Below are positions 36,310 to 44,338 of a stretch of DNA of 64,000 nucleotides, one piece after another. Position numbers and translations under genes: made by a program. The notes beneath the pieces are model-generated. The model was not told the DNA's origin. It was given only the letters and a program-made list of their open reading frames with translations, and made no database searches. Position 1 is the first letter of the stretch. Each line of letters starts with the position of its first letter. Source of the DNA: UMGS75 sp964507405 (GTDB lineage Bacteria > Bacillota_I > Bacilli_A > ML615J-28 > CAG-313); NCBI GenBank assembly GCA_964507405.1, contig CAZDPJ010000001.1, forward strand, positions 1-64,000, in the 5' to 3' direction.

Positions 36310-36806
36310 CTTAATCCCTCTATTTCTTCAATAATAATTGAATCATCATTTATTTTTTTAATAAATGCATCAACAAAAGGAACTAGAAATTTATGATTAT
36401 CTTTACTAATTTCTAGTAAATAGCCACTAGGTATTTCTATTACTTCACTAATTATACCTAATAATTCATCACAGGTATTATAAGCATTAAGACCTATTAA
36501 TTGGTCAATATAATATTCATTTTCATCAAGGGGAGGAATATCTAATGAACTTGTATATATCTTCAAACCTACATTATCTAATACTTTATTAATATCATAA
36601 AGTTCATCGATTGTAATTAATACATTGCCTTTATGAAATCGAAAAGATGATACTGTATGTTCGGTATTGTTACTAAATATTATTAAAGCTCCCTTTCGAA
36701 AACGATAATCAATAAAGTCACTTTCACTATGAACTTTAAGTTCTCCTTTGATTCCAAAGGTTCCTGTTATTTGTCCTATTAAGATTAAATCATTCTTGTT
36801 TTTCAT
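36306..36806 (-). CDS. rimM: Ribosome maturation factor RimM
   Basis: 166 residues. N-terminal LILIGQITGTFGIKGELKV is the RimM signature. A C-terminal PRC-barrel (YYIDQLIGLNAYNTCDELLGIISEVIE...FLVPFVDAFIKKI) follows. Binds S19 and helps assemble the 30S head. Its ATG overlaps the stop of the P-type ATPase gene, so the metal pump and the RNA-modification genes form one operon. Confidence 0.96.
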   Translation of the reverse strand: MKNKNDLILIGQITGTFGIKGELKVHSESDFIDYRFRKGALIIFSNNTEHTVSSFRFHKGNVLITIDELYDINKVLDNVGLKIYTSSLDIPPLDENEYYIDQLIGLNAYNTCDELLGIISEVIEIPSGYLLEISKDNHKFLVPFVDAFIKKINDDSIIIEEIEGLR

Positions 36807-39304
36807 TAGCTTTTTTTCTTTCTTTTTTTTACTTTAAAATTATAATCAAACATGATTAACATTGAATTAAATATCGCAAGTAGGGAAACACCAACATCTG
36901 AGAAAATGGCAAGCCATAAAGGTACAGGTTGTGATGGAACAAGAGCAAGAACCATTACAATTACTTTTATTGCAAGAGAGAATACAATGTTTTCATATAC
37001 TTTTAATCTAGTTGTTTTAGCAAGACTAATAACTTGAGGTAATTTATTTAAATCATCACTCATAATAACAACATCAGATATGGCGATAGTCGCATCACTT
37101 CCCGTTGTTCCCATAGCAATTCCGACATCACTAGTTGCGATTGCTGGAGCGTCATTAATTCCATCACCAACAAAGATGGTTTTACCTTTTTTCGCACTAT
37201 CTCTTATTTCTTGTAATTTTTCTACTTTTTCATTAGGTAATAATTCAGAATATACAGTATCAATATTTAATGTTTTCGCAACACTTTCACCAATACCTTT
37301 ACTATCACCAGTTAAAATATAGAATTTTTCAACACCTTGTTTTCTTAATTTATCGATTGCTTCTTTTGCTTCTTCACGAATAGTATCACCAATAATAACA
37401 TACCCTAAATATTGTTTTTCTTTCACAACATAAATAACTAAACCATTTGCTTCTACAACTGGTACTTCTATTTTCAAAGATTGCATTAATCTTAAATTAC
37501 CAACCACTACTTTTTTTCCATTAATTACTGCTTTCGCACCACCTTGGATGCTTGCGAAATCGGAGATTATTTCCGAATAAATATTTTCACGTCCATAATC
37601 ATCAACTATTGATGACCCAATAGGATGATTGGAATAAAACTCAGTATACATTAAATTACGAAGTACTTCATCATCACTAGAAGTTTCCTCACTTACTACC
37701 TTAGTAATTTTAAATTCACCTTTAGTTAGGGTTCCCGTTTTATCAAAAACAACATTTTCAGGATTATTTAATGCTTCTAAATAATTGCTTCCTTTTATTA
37801 AAATACCATTCTTACTTGATACCCCAATACCAAGGAAGAAACTTAAAGGAATTGAAATTACTAAAGCACATGGACAAGAAATTACTAAAAATACCATTGC
37901 GCGATAAACCCAACTTACAACTAAATTCCAAACTCCATCAGTATAGCTTCCTAACGTAAATTGCATTAAGAACCCCGTTAAGCTACATACAAAAGCTAAG
38001 AATAATAAGGTAGGAGTATAATATTTTGAAAACTTAGTAATGAAATTTTCAGACTTTGATTTGGAAGTTGAAGCATTTTCAACCATATCAATAATTTTAG
38101 TTATCATTGATTCTGAATATGGTCTTATTACTTTAATTTCAATCATTTGGCCCATATTAACACTACCAGCCATAATTTCTTCATTCTTTTTTACACTTCT
38201 ATGGATTGCTTCTCCTGTTAAGTTTTTAGTATCAAGTATAGCATGATTATCAAGTAAGATACCATCAAGCGGAATCATTTCCCCTTTATTAACAACAATA
38301 ATATCATCTGGTAATATACTTTCAACATCTATTTCAATGATTTCATCATTTTTCTTTAATTTAGCTATTTTAACATCTAGTTTTAATAATTCTTCAATAG
38401 ACTTTCTACTCTTATTTACAGCATAATGTTGGAGCGTTTCTCCGATTTGAAATAACGCCATAACAAGGATTGCCTCAACATAATGAGTAGTGACTATCGC
38501 CCCAATACTTGCAATTGTCATCAATGAATTTTCATCAAAAAACTGACGTCGATAAAGGTTTTTAAAAAAGCGAATAATAATTGGGTACCCAATTAAAATA
38601 TATGTACATATCATTAAAACTACATGCGTTATTAAGAAACCATTAGGATCTTGATTTAAGGCATCATCATGATTAAAGATAAGTGACCAGTCTTCAAGTT
38701 TAAATTCAATTAAAAATAACATTCCAATAACAAATGTTAAAATACCTAAGATAATTGATATTTTTCTTAAGGTATAGAAATTTTTAGTTTCTTGCTTTAC
38801 AATTTTTTCTTTATCTGTTTTTCTTGTTACAACAATTCTATCATCTACTTTATGGGAAATCTCGGTAACAAGTTCGGTAATATTTTTCATTTGTTCTTCA
38901 TCTGAGCTTTCAATTATAAAACGAAAGCTTGTATAGTCAACTAATATCTTTTCATAACTAAGTGTTTTTTTAGCAATCGTTTCAATTCTTGTTGCGCAAT
39001 GAGCACAATCTAGGCCGTTTAAATATAAAACATCTCGATATACTTTTTTATTTACCACTTGTTCTAACGATACTTTTTTCTCGTATTTAGCCAGTACTTT
39101 TAATATTTTTTCTTCTATTTCACTAATTTTCTTATCAACAACTTTTTCTTTATCGTTAAACTTATATTCTAATCTTAGAATATCTTTTTCTTTATCAATT
39201 GTTACACTTTCAACATATTTGATTTTATTTATATCATGAATTACTCTTCGTATATTTTTGGTATTTACTTTACTAATTTGATAATTTCTAATTATTTCAT
39301 TCAT
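36806..39304 (-). CDS. Heavy-metal P1B-type ATPase (Cd/Zn/Pb type)
   Basis: 832 residues from the ATG at 39304 (GGTGA site 5 bases upstream; a GTG four codons earlier is less likely). An unusual N-terminal region of about 85 residues resembles a degenerate HMA domain without cysteines. A true HMA domain follows (LNGLDCAHCATR, about 96-107). Then eight helices with the metal-transport motif SCPCALV, phosphorylation loop DKTGTLTKG and hinge GDGINDAPA. The CPC and HP motifs fit zinc/cadmium/lead export. ArsR-regulated: the repressor gene lies 1 base upstream. Confidence 0.92.
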   Translation of the reverse strand: MNEIIRNYQISKVNTKNIRRVIHDINKIKYVESVTIDKEKDILRLEYKFNDKEKVVDKKISEIEEKILKVLAKYEKKVSLEQVVNKKVYRDVLYLNGLDCAHCATRIETIAKKTLSYEKILVDYTSFRFIIESSDEEQMKNITELVTEISHKVDDRIVVTRKTDKEKIVKQETKNFYTLRKISIILGILTFVIGMLFLIEFKLEDWSLIFNHDDALNQDPNGFLITHVVLMICTYILIGYPIIIRFFKNLYRRQFFDENSLMTIASIGAIVTTHYVEAILVMALFQIGETLQHYAVNKSRKSIEELLKLDVKIAKLKKNDEIIEIDVESILPDDIIVVNKGEMIPLDGILLDNHAILDTKNLTGEAIHRSVKKNEEIMAGSVNMGQMIEIKVIRPYSESMITKIIDMVENASTSKSKSENFITKFSKYYTPTLLFLAFVCSLTGFLMQFTLGSYTDGVWNLVVSWVYRAMVFLVISCPCALVISIPLSFFLGIGVSSKNGILIKGSNYLEALNNPENVVFDKTGTLTKGEFKITKVVSEETSSDDEVLRNLMYTEFYSNHPIGSSIVDDYGRENIYSEIISDFASIQGGAKAVINGKKVVVGNLRLMQSLKIEVPVVEANGLVIYVVKEKQYLGYVIIGDTIREEAKEAIDKLRKQGVEKFYILTGDSKGIGESVAKTLNIDTVYSELLPNEKVEKLQEIRDSAKKGKTIFVGDGINDAPAIATSDVGIAMGTTGSDATIAISDVVIMSDDLNKLPQVISLAKTTRLKVYENIVFSLAIKVIVMVLALVPSQPVPLWLAIFSDVGVSLLAIFNSMLIMFDYNFKVKKRKKKS

Positions 39305-39305
39305 T

Positions 39306-39602
39306 TTAATCACCACTAGTAAAGTTATTTATACTTGATTCAATAATTGATTTAACATTATTATTGTTAAGTGTATAATATACTTCTTTGCCTTTCTTTT
39401 CTGATTTTAAAATTCCCGCATCTTTTAAGACTCTTAAATGATGTGAAATTGAAGGTTGACTTAGATTTATATGTTTAGTTATTTCACTAACATTAGCAAC
39501 TTTATCCATTAAATAAATAATAATTGATAATCGTGATGAATCACCCATAAGTGATAGCGTCATAGCTAACTTATCTACATTTTCAATGGTAGGCATATTC
39601 AT
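39306..39602 (-). CDS. ArsR/SmtB-family metal-responsive repressor
   Basis: 98 residues from the ATG at 39602, with AAGGGTGA upstream; an alternative GTG is at 39614. Winged helix: SEITKHINLSQPSISHHLRVLKDAGILKSEKKGKEVYYTL. No ELCVCDL thiolate motif is present, so binding is probably by an SmtB/CzrA-type alpha5 site rather than the CadC-type site; this cannot be confirmed. First gene of the operon repressor - P-ATPase - rimM - trmD. Confidence 0.9.
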   Translation of the reverse strand: MNMPTIENVDKLAMTLSLMGDSSRLSIIIYLMDKVANVSEITKHINLSQPSISHHLRVLKDAGILKSEKKGKEVYYTLNNNNVKSIIESSINNFTSGD

Positions 39603-39623
39603 ACTATTTTTCACCCTTTCTTT

Positions 39624-39654
39624 TATATCAATATATGTTTATATATCAATATAT
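39624..39654. promoter_or_regulatory. Paired 13-bp repeats, candidate ArsR operator
   Basis: TATATCAATATAT occurs at 39624-39636 and 39642-39654, an 18-base step, directly downstream of the -10 box. Two sites on one face of the helix suit a repressor dimer pair. Confidence 0.6.
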
Positions 39655-39683
39655 ATTATATACTATTTCACTTTTTTTTGCAA
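39655..39683 (-). promoter_or_regulatory. Promoter of the ArsR/P-ATPase/rimM/trmD operon
   Basis: Minus strand TTGCAA (39678-39683), a 17-bp spacer, TATAAT (39655-39660). Confidence 0.83.
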
Positions 39684-39688
39684 GTTAA

Positions 39689-39713
39689 AAAGGTACAATT
39701 ACTGTACCTTTCA
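39689..39713 (-). terminator. Terminator of the DUF3737 gene
   Basis: AAAGGTACA/TGTACCTTT with a 5-base loop, overlapping the stop codon; the tail on the minus strand is TTAACTTG, so only moderate. Confidence 0.6.
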
Positions 39714-40556
39714 ATTTTTTCTTTTAACAATTTCACAATTTCCTTTATATTTGGCATTGTAATTAATTATTTCGTCGCATTCATCAAATATAATTTTACC
39801 ACTTAATGGATTTTTGATGGATATGATTTTACCAATAATACTAGCACTTACTTCACTATATTCAAACGCTAAATCACCATCAATTATTTCACAATCTACA
39901 AGTTCTAAGTTTTTTACATAACAAAGAGGCTGTGTACCAATAATTTTACATCTAACAAATTTGATATTAGATGCATACCATCCTAGGTATTCACCTTTAA
40001 TCACCGAATCATAAACAGTAACATTATTAGCATGCCAAAATGCATCTTTTGTATTAAGAGTACTATTTTTAATTTCTAAATTATTAACATACTGAAATGA
40101 ATATTTTCCTGAAAAATTTAAATTATCAATCGTAACATTATTACTTTCAAAAAATGCATATTCACTATTTACCGATGATGATTTAATTGTTATTGTATTA
40201 CTTTTCCAAGAAAATTCAGCTGATGTAATTGATGAATCAACTATATTTATATTTTTACATTCACGTAATGCTTTGACCCCATTTAGTTCTGTATTATTAA
40301 TTTCAATATTATTACTATACCATAAAGGAGCACGACAATTTAGAGTAAATAGTGAATCGTTGATTTGAATATTATTTACATGCCAAAAAGGATATCTTAA
40401 ATCCATAAAACATTTATCAATTAAAACATTACTACTTTCTTTTAAAGCTGACTCCCCATCAGCTTCACCTTTAAATGAGCAATTAATTAAATGAATATTT
40501 GATTCATTATATAAAGCTCTTTCTTCTTCGAATTGTTTATTTTCTATTATTTTCAT
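39711..40556 (-). CDS. DUF3737 right-handed beta-helix protein
   Basis: 281 residues made of about ten imperfect repeats of roughly 22 residues with the pattern (N)-x-I-x-(I/L)-x-(D/N)-(S/C), e.g. NIQINDSLFTLNCRAPLWYS, NIEINNTELNGVKALREC, TITIKSSSVNSEYAFFES. The whole sequence fits DUF3737. Such solenoids often bind carbohydrates, but none has a firm function here. No signal peptide. It is a single gene with an AGGTGA site, between khpA and the metal-pump operon. Confidence 0.88.
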   Translation of the reverse strand: MKIIENKQFEEERALYNESNIHLINCSFKGEADGESALKESSNVLIDKCFMDLRYPFWHVNNIQINDSLFTLNCRAPLWYSNNIEINNTELNGVKALRECKNINIVDSSITSAEFSWKSNTITIKSSSVNSEYAFFESNNVTIDNLNFSGKYSFQYVNNLEIKNSTLNTKDAFWHANNVTVYDSVIKGEYLGWYASNIKFVRCKIIGTQPLCYVKNLELVDCEIIDGDLAFEYSEVSASIIGKIISIKNPLSGKIIFDECDEIINYNAKYKGNCEIVKRKN

Positions 40557-40567
40557 ATATCACCTAT

Positions 40568-40598
40568 TTAAAAAATTATCCGGTCTCCCAGATAATTT
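40568..40598 (-). terminator. khpA terminator
   Basis: AAATTATC/GATAATTT with a 10-base loop and T6 on the minus strand. Confidence 0.82.
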
Positions 40599-40601
40599 GA
40601 T

Positions 40602-40856
40602 TTACTCAATACTTGTAAATTCTACCGTAACATGTTGTTCATTACGTGTTGCGGCAGCATGAGTTAAAGTTCTAATGGCACTCGCTACTCGACCATGTTT
40701 GCCGATTATTCTACCAAGATCATTGGGATGTACTTTTACAGTAACAGCTAATTCATTATCACTTGCTGTTTCTACTAGAACAACTACCTCTGATGGGCGA
40801 GTTACAAGTGGCTTAACTAATCCTCCAACTAATGTTTCGTAATTAATATCAGCCAT
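40602..40856 (-). CDS. khpA: KH-domain RNA-binding protein KhpA
   Basis: 84 residues from the ATG at 40856 (AGGTGA upstream); the ATG three codons earlier is poorly placed. A single type II KH domain with the GxxG loop GRIIGKHGRVASAIRTL. In Gram-positive bacteria KhpA partners KhpB and binds many RNAs, affecting cell elongation. It follows rpsP immediately, the usual order rpsP-khpA; the usual rimM-trmD continuation is separated by inserted genes. Confidence 0.93.
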   Translation of the reverse strand: MADINYETLVGGLVKPLVTRPSEVVVLVETASDNELAVTVKVHPNDLGRIIGKHGRVASAIRTLTHAAATRNEQHVTVEFTSIE

Positions 40857-40865
40857 AAAGTTCAC

Positions 40866-41141
40866 CTATTTAGTAGTGTTTTCTTTATTCGCAAACTTAG
40901 CTATAATGCCTTCTTTTGATAATAAAGATTTTACAGTATCAGTAGGTTTTGCACCATTATTTAACCAACCTAATACTTTTTCTTCATCGAATTTTACAGT
41001 AGCAGGAGTAGTTAAAGGATTGTATGTGCCAACAATTTCAATAAAACGACCATCACGTGGGTTTCTTGAATCAGTTACAACTATACGATAAAATGGTTTT
41101 TTCTTAGAACCAAATCTTTGTGATCTTATTTTTACAGACAT
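40866..41141 (-). CDS. rpsP: 30S ribosomal protein S16
   Basis: 91 residues. SVKIRSQRFGSKKKPFYRIV and VVTDSRNPRDGRFIEIVGTYNP are diagnostic of S16. Primary assembly protein of the 30S body. AGGAGG precedes the start. Transcribed with khpA. Confidence 0.97.
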   Translation of the reverse strand: MSVKIRSQRFGSKKKPFYRIVVTDSRNPRDGRFIEIVGTYNPLTTPATVKFDEEKVLGWLNNGAKPTDTVKSLLSKEGIIAKFANKENTTK

Positions 41142-41201
41142 ATTATAATCCTCCTTATGTTCTTTTTTATTAAATCCTCAAATATTATATCATAATAAGC
41201 A

Positions 41202-41233
41202 ATAGCTGTCAAGTTAAAAGGCTTGACAGCTAT
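41202..41233 (-). terminator. Hairpin after ylbE
   Basis: A 12-bp perfect stem ATAGCTGTCAAG/CTTGACAGCTAT with an 8-base loop, overlapping the ylbE stop. There is no clean T-run, so it could stabilise mRNA or terminate weakly ahead of rpsP. Confidence 0.65.
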
Positions 41234-41454
41234 GAATTTAAATATTTTAACATTCCACTAATAAAATCAACTTGTTTTTTAAAGTTATTAATCTTATCAT
41301 ATGTCGTTAATTTTAGATTTACTTTTACTTCTTTTTCATATTCACTATATGCATCTGGATTATCATTTAAAATGATATACCATTTAGGATGATATCTTAA
41401 ATACGTTAAATATAAATCATTTTGATATAATTTATCTAATACATCTTGTCTCAT
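41230..41454 (-). CDS. ylbE: YlbE-like protein
   Basis: 74 residues from the ATG at 41454 with GGTGGGA upstream; that ATG overlaps the ylbD stop by one base. The pattern RQDVLDKLYQNDLYLTYLRY, HPKWYIILNDNPD, and the lysine-rich tail fit YlbE-like proteins, small proteins encoded with YlbD in spore-forming Bacilli. Function unknown. Confidence 0.8.
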   Translation of the reverse strand: MRQDVLDKLYQNDLYLTYLRYHPKWYIILNDNPDAYSEYEKEVKVNLKLTTYDKINNFKKQVDFISGMLKYLNS

Positions 41455-41822
41455 TAATCCCACCAACTATTATAATTTGCATTATATAAGCCACCACTTG
41501 GTTTTCCACTAAATGTTTGGGTTATTTGTAATACTTTTTGAACCGTGTTTAATGTTTTACTAATCGAATCTGGATTTATTTTTTTAACATAACCCCATAT
41601 ATTTTTTAAATTTTCTGATGAAAGTAAGTCTTCAAGTTTTTTGTTATCTGTTTGTTTTATGCCTTCTTTTTCATATTTTTTCCACGATTCATCGTTTTCT
41701 CCTATTATTACCCAATCTTCATATATTGATTGCCATGTCTTAGTTCCGCTTAAGACCTCATTTCTTACTAGTGGATGCTTAGAAACAAATTCTCTAAATT
41801 CATTCATTCTACTTGCCAAATA
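41454..41822 (-). CDS. ylbD: YlbD-like spore coat protein
   Basis: 122 residues from the TTG at 41822, chosen because GGGGTGA lies 5-7 bases upstream; the ATG at 41807 has none. Conserved pattern: MNEFREFVSKHPLVRNEVLS, GTKTWQSIYEDWVIIGENDE, SWKKY, then a helical region (ISKTLNTVQKVLQITQTF). Related to Bacillus YlbD, a putative coat protein. Translationally coupled to ylbE. Confidence 0.82.
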   Translation of the reverse strand, partial: YLASRMNEFREFVSKHPLVRNEVLSGTKTWQSIYEDWVIIGENDESWKKYEKEGIKQTDNKKLEDLLSSENLKNIWGYVKKINPDSISKTLNTVQKVLQITQTFSGKPSGGLYNANYNSWWD

Positions 41823-41865
41823 AATCACCCCTACTTTAATTTATTACAAACAACTAATTTTGGTG

Positions 41866-41893
41866 ACAAATAAAAGCTTGTTTTCATATTATA
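41866..41893 (+). promoter_or_regulatory. Sigma-K-type promoter of the 79-aa gene
   Basis: AC (41866-41867), 17 bases, CATATTATA (41885-41893), then AGGAGG and the ATG at 41913. Confidence 0.7.
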
Positions 41894-41912
41894 TAGAGAA
41901 AGGAGGAATTAA

Positions 41913-42152
41913 ATGTTTTTTAAAAAGAAAGAGGAAAGATATAATTCAATGATGAATCCATATATGATGCCTCATCCAAATAGTCCAGAATATATGTATA
42001 ATTATCAAGAATTAAATCCTAACAATTATGATATGAGTAGACTCCAAACCGAAATTAATGAATTAAAACGGCTAAATAATGAAATGTTAAAAAGAGTCAG
42101 TAGATTAGAAAATTATTTAGGTATTAGAGGAAATGATTCAACAAATTATTAA
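41913..42152 (+). CDS. Small hypothetical protein, probable sporulation protein
   Basis: 79 residues, not recognised. Met/Asn/Tyr/Pro-rich N-terminal half (MMNPYMMPHPNSPEYMYNY), typical of spore-coat-like low-complexity sequence, then a short coiled coil (LQTEINELKRLNNEMLKRVSRLE). AGGAGG and a sigma-K-type promoter precede it. The stop overlaps that of the convergent UPF0223 gene. A coat or coat-assembly role is inferred. Confidence 0.6.
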   Translation: MFFKKKEERYNSMMNPYMMPHPNSPEYMYNYQELNPNNYDMSRLQTEINELKRLNNEMLKRVSRLENYLGIRGNDSTNY

Positions 42153-42415
42153 TTTTCTTTTAAAGTTTTAATGGTATGATAAATTGAAATACCTGTTGCC
42201 TCAAAAAAACTTTTATCATACTTTTTTTCTAAAGATACATTATTTATTATTTTACGATATTCATTATAGCTTTCAAGTAATTTTTCTTTTTTAACTAAAT
42301 GATGTTTAGTACTTTCTATCAATGAATAAAAGTTAAATATTTTCACTATTTCTTCTGTCGTAAATAAATCATAATCGATATTTAAAGCTATTTCTTGTTC
42401 ATGTTTTTGTTTCAT
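42149..42415 (-). CDS. UPF0223 family protein (YktA-like)
   Basis: 88 residues from the ATG at 42415 (GGTGA upstream; an ATG three codons earlier is less well placed). The family pattern is visible: NIDYDLFTTEEIVKIFNFYS, LLESYNEYRKIINNVSLEKK and FEATGISIYHTIKTLK. Small protein of unknown function in Firmicutes. Convergent with the 79-aa gene, sharing overlapping stop codons. Confidence 0.85.
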   Translation of the reverse strand: MKQKHEQEIALNIDYDLFTTEEIVKIFNFYSLIESTKHHLVKKEKLLESYNEYRKIINNVSLEKKYDKSFFEATGISIYHTIKTLKEN

Positions 42416-42495
42416 TATAATCACCTATTTAAATTCTACCATATTTTTTTAAAAAGATAAATCAATATGATTTATAAACTTGGGTTATAACATAA

Positions 42496-42523
42496 ACAAA
42501 TAATTATCTTTTATCATAATATA
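42496..42523 (+). promoter_or_regulatory. Sigma-K-type promoter of the YjcZ-like gene
   Basis: AC (42496-42497), 17 bases, CATAATATA (42515-42523). Both boxes and spacing match the promoter at 41866-41893, including the ACAAATAA start. Confidence 0.7.
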
Positions 42524-42543
42524 AAACAAAAGGAGGGGAATTT

Positions 42544-42687
42544 ATGTATCAACCAAATTATGGATTTAATTGTTGTCAACCAACAAATACAACATGTGGC
42601 TCTACAGGTTGTGGAGGCGGTTACGGATACGCCTTAATTCTTGTATTATTCATTTTATTAGTAATTATTGGTACTGCTCGTTGGTAA
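42544..42687 (+). CDS. YjcZ-like sporulation peptide
   Basis: 47 residues. A Cys/Gly/Thr-rich hydrophilic start (FNCCQPTNTTCGSTGCGGGY) followed by one C-terminal helix (YGYALILVLFILLVIIGTA). The G-rich stretch directly before ALILVLFILLVIIG is the YjcZ/sporulation-peptide signature, membrane peptides made during spore formation in Bacillus. AGGAGGGG site; sigma-K-type promoter. Too short for many gene finders. Confidence 0.85.
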   Translation: MYQPNYGFNCCQPTNTTCGSTGCGGGYGYALILVLFILLVIIGTARW

Positions 42688-42700
42688 TATAAGTTTTAAA

Positions 42701-42735
42701 AGACTGCTGAAGAAATTTAGCAGTTTTCTTTTTAC
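42701..42735 (+). terminator. Terminator of the YjcZ-like gene
   Basis: ACTGCT/AGCAGT stem with a 10-base loop, then a T-rich tail. Confidence 0.7.
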
Positions 42736-42764
42736 TTGTTTTTTTAATCATCTTTTAGTATAAT
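42736..42764 (+). promoter_or_regulatory. def promoter
   Basis: TTGTTT (42736-42741), a 17-bp spacer, TATAAT (42759-42764), directly after the preceding terminator. Confidence 0.75.
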
Positions 42765-42792
42765 TAATTTAACATAGAAAGCAGGTGGCATT

Positions 42793-43356
42793 ATGTTAAC
42801 AATGAAAGATATACTAAGAGAAGGAAATCAAGTATTAAAAAATAAATCCGTTGATGTTGAGATTCCGTTATCAAAAGAAAATAAAGAAACTATAGAAGAA
42901 ATGATTGAATATATTTTTAATTCAATTGATCCTGAAATATCAGAAAAATACAATTTACGTCCTGCTGTTGGTCTTGCGGCACCACAAATTGGTAAAAATA
43001 TAAAAATGCTGGTGATGAACTGTGATGATGAACGTGGTAATAATCATTTTTACCCAATGATTAATCCCAAAATTGTTAGTTATTCCGAAGAGCAAACTTA
43101 TCTACCAAATGGTGAAGGCTGTTTATCGGTTGACCGAAATGTGGAAGGATTAATTCATCGTGCTAAAAGAGTTACTGTTGAAACATATTTATATGATAAC
43201 GGTAATCTAGTAAATGTAAAACTTCGTTTAAGAGGTTATCCCGCTGTTGTATTTCAACATGAATATGACCATTTAAATGGGATATTATTTGTTGACCATA
43301 TAAATAAAGATAAACCATTCTTCGTTCCTAGTAATTCAACACCAATCGAATTTTAA
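42793..43356 (+). CDS. def: Peptide deformylase
   Basis: 187 residues. All three motifs are present: GLAAPQIG (60-67), EGCLSV (108-113, metal Cys) and HEYDHLNG (156-163, metal His pair and catalytic Glu). Removes the N-formyl group from nascent proteins, using Fe2+ or similar. Length and the insert between motifs suit the Gram-positive type 2 enzyme. Monocistronic. Confidence 0.97.
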   Translation: MLTMKDILREGNQVLKNKSVDVEIPLSKENKETIEEMIEYIFNSIDPEISEKYNLRPAVGLAAPQIGKNIKMLVMNCDDERGNNHFYPMINPKIVSYSEEQTYLPNGEGCLSVDRNVEGLIHRAKRVTVETYLYDNGNLVNVKLRLRGYPAVVFQHEYDHLNGILFVDHINKDKPFFVPSNSTPIEF

Positions 43357-43390
43357 AACATATCATAAGAAATCTTATGATATGTTTTTT
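43351..43390. terminator. Bidirectional terminator between def and the HAD gene
   Basis: ACATATCATAAG/CTTATGATATGT (12-bp perfect stem, 4-base loop); TTTTTT follows on plus, TTTT on minus. Confidence 0.88.
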
Positions 43391-44175
43391 TCAATAATAT
43401 ATTTATTTATACTTTTAACTAATCCTTCATCTTTAATATCTTCACATATATATTTTGATGCTTCTTTAGCAAGCGTTGTTCCGTTACCCATACAAATTGA
43501 TGTACCTACTTTTTCAAACATCACGGTATCATTATCTGAATCACCAAAGGCATAAGTATTTTCTAGTTTATAATCCATCATCTTCATAACTATTTCCACA
43601 CCATGGCCTTTTGATGTTCCACTTGGAATAATATCTGCTCCAAAGTTGCCCCATTTAATAATGTTTAAATTAGGAAACATTGGTCTTAATTTATCAATTT
43701 CATCATTATTAATAAAAATCCACATTTGGTTGATTTCATCTTTTTTTCTAAATTTAGTTTTTACTGTAAAATCAACATGGGCATTAATATATTTTCTAAA
43801 ATTATCAATTGTTACATCATCTAAAAAATTAATATAAAGTTTTTCAAGAGTTAACATCATTAAACACATTTTATTATTTAATGCATATTCACATAACTTA
43901 TTAACTTCATTATAATCAATTTTATTAGAATAAACAACTTTATTATCGATTATAATGTATTGTCCATTCGCAAGAACAAACCCTTTAAATAAGTGTTTAT
44001 ATGGATCTAAACAACTAATTGTATTCATTGTTCTTCCTGAAGCAATATATAAATCATAGTTATCATCACTACTAAGTTTTTCAAGCATTTCAACTGTTTT
44101 TTCACGTAATCCTTTAATTGAACTATCATATAACGTTCCATCTATATCAAAAAATAATGCTTTTTTATTATTCAT
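43375..44175 (-). CDS. HAD-superfamily Cof-type phosphatase
   Basis: 266 residues. Motif I FFDIDGTLYDS (catalytic Asp), motif II YIASGRT, the type IIB cap (about 85-190), motif III SGTSKGHGVEI (Lys) and motif IV FGDSDNDTVMF. Cof-type enzymes dephosphorylate sugar phosphates, FMN precursors and related substrates; the one here is not predictable. Strong AGGGGGT ribosome-binding site. Confidence 0.92.
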   Translation of the reverse strand: MNNKKALFFDIDGTLYDSSIKGLREKTVEMLEKLSSDDNYDLYIASGRTMNTISCLDPYKHLFKGFVLANGQYIIIDNKVVYSNKIDYNEVNKLCEYALNNKMCLMMLTLEKLYINFLDDVTIDNFRKYINAHVDFTVKTKFRKKDEINQMWIFINNDEIDKLRPMFPNLNIIKWGNFGADIIPSGTSKGHGVEIVMKMMDYKLENTYAFGDSDNDTVMFEKVGTSICMGNGTTLAKEASKYICEDIKDEGLVKSINKYIIEKNIS

Positions 44176-44293
44176 AATAACCCCCTAACTATTTTTGTAA
44201 ATTTAGAATACCATTTATTTTTTATAAATTCAAATCAAATGCTAAATAAATTTAATTTTTATTTGTTTTATACTAGATGAAAAATGAAAAATT

Positions 44294-44302
44294 TGGTATA
44301 AT
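44294..44302 (+). promoter_or_regulatory. Extended -10 promoter of rnjA
   Basis: TGGTATAAT (TG at 44294-44295, TATAAT at 44297-44302), 37 bases before the ATG; no good -35. The same TGGTATAAT is used by the nucleoside kinase gene. Confidence 0.65.
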
Positions 44303-44338
44303 AATATAGTAATAAATTTTATAGAAAGGAGGAATAAA

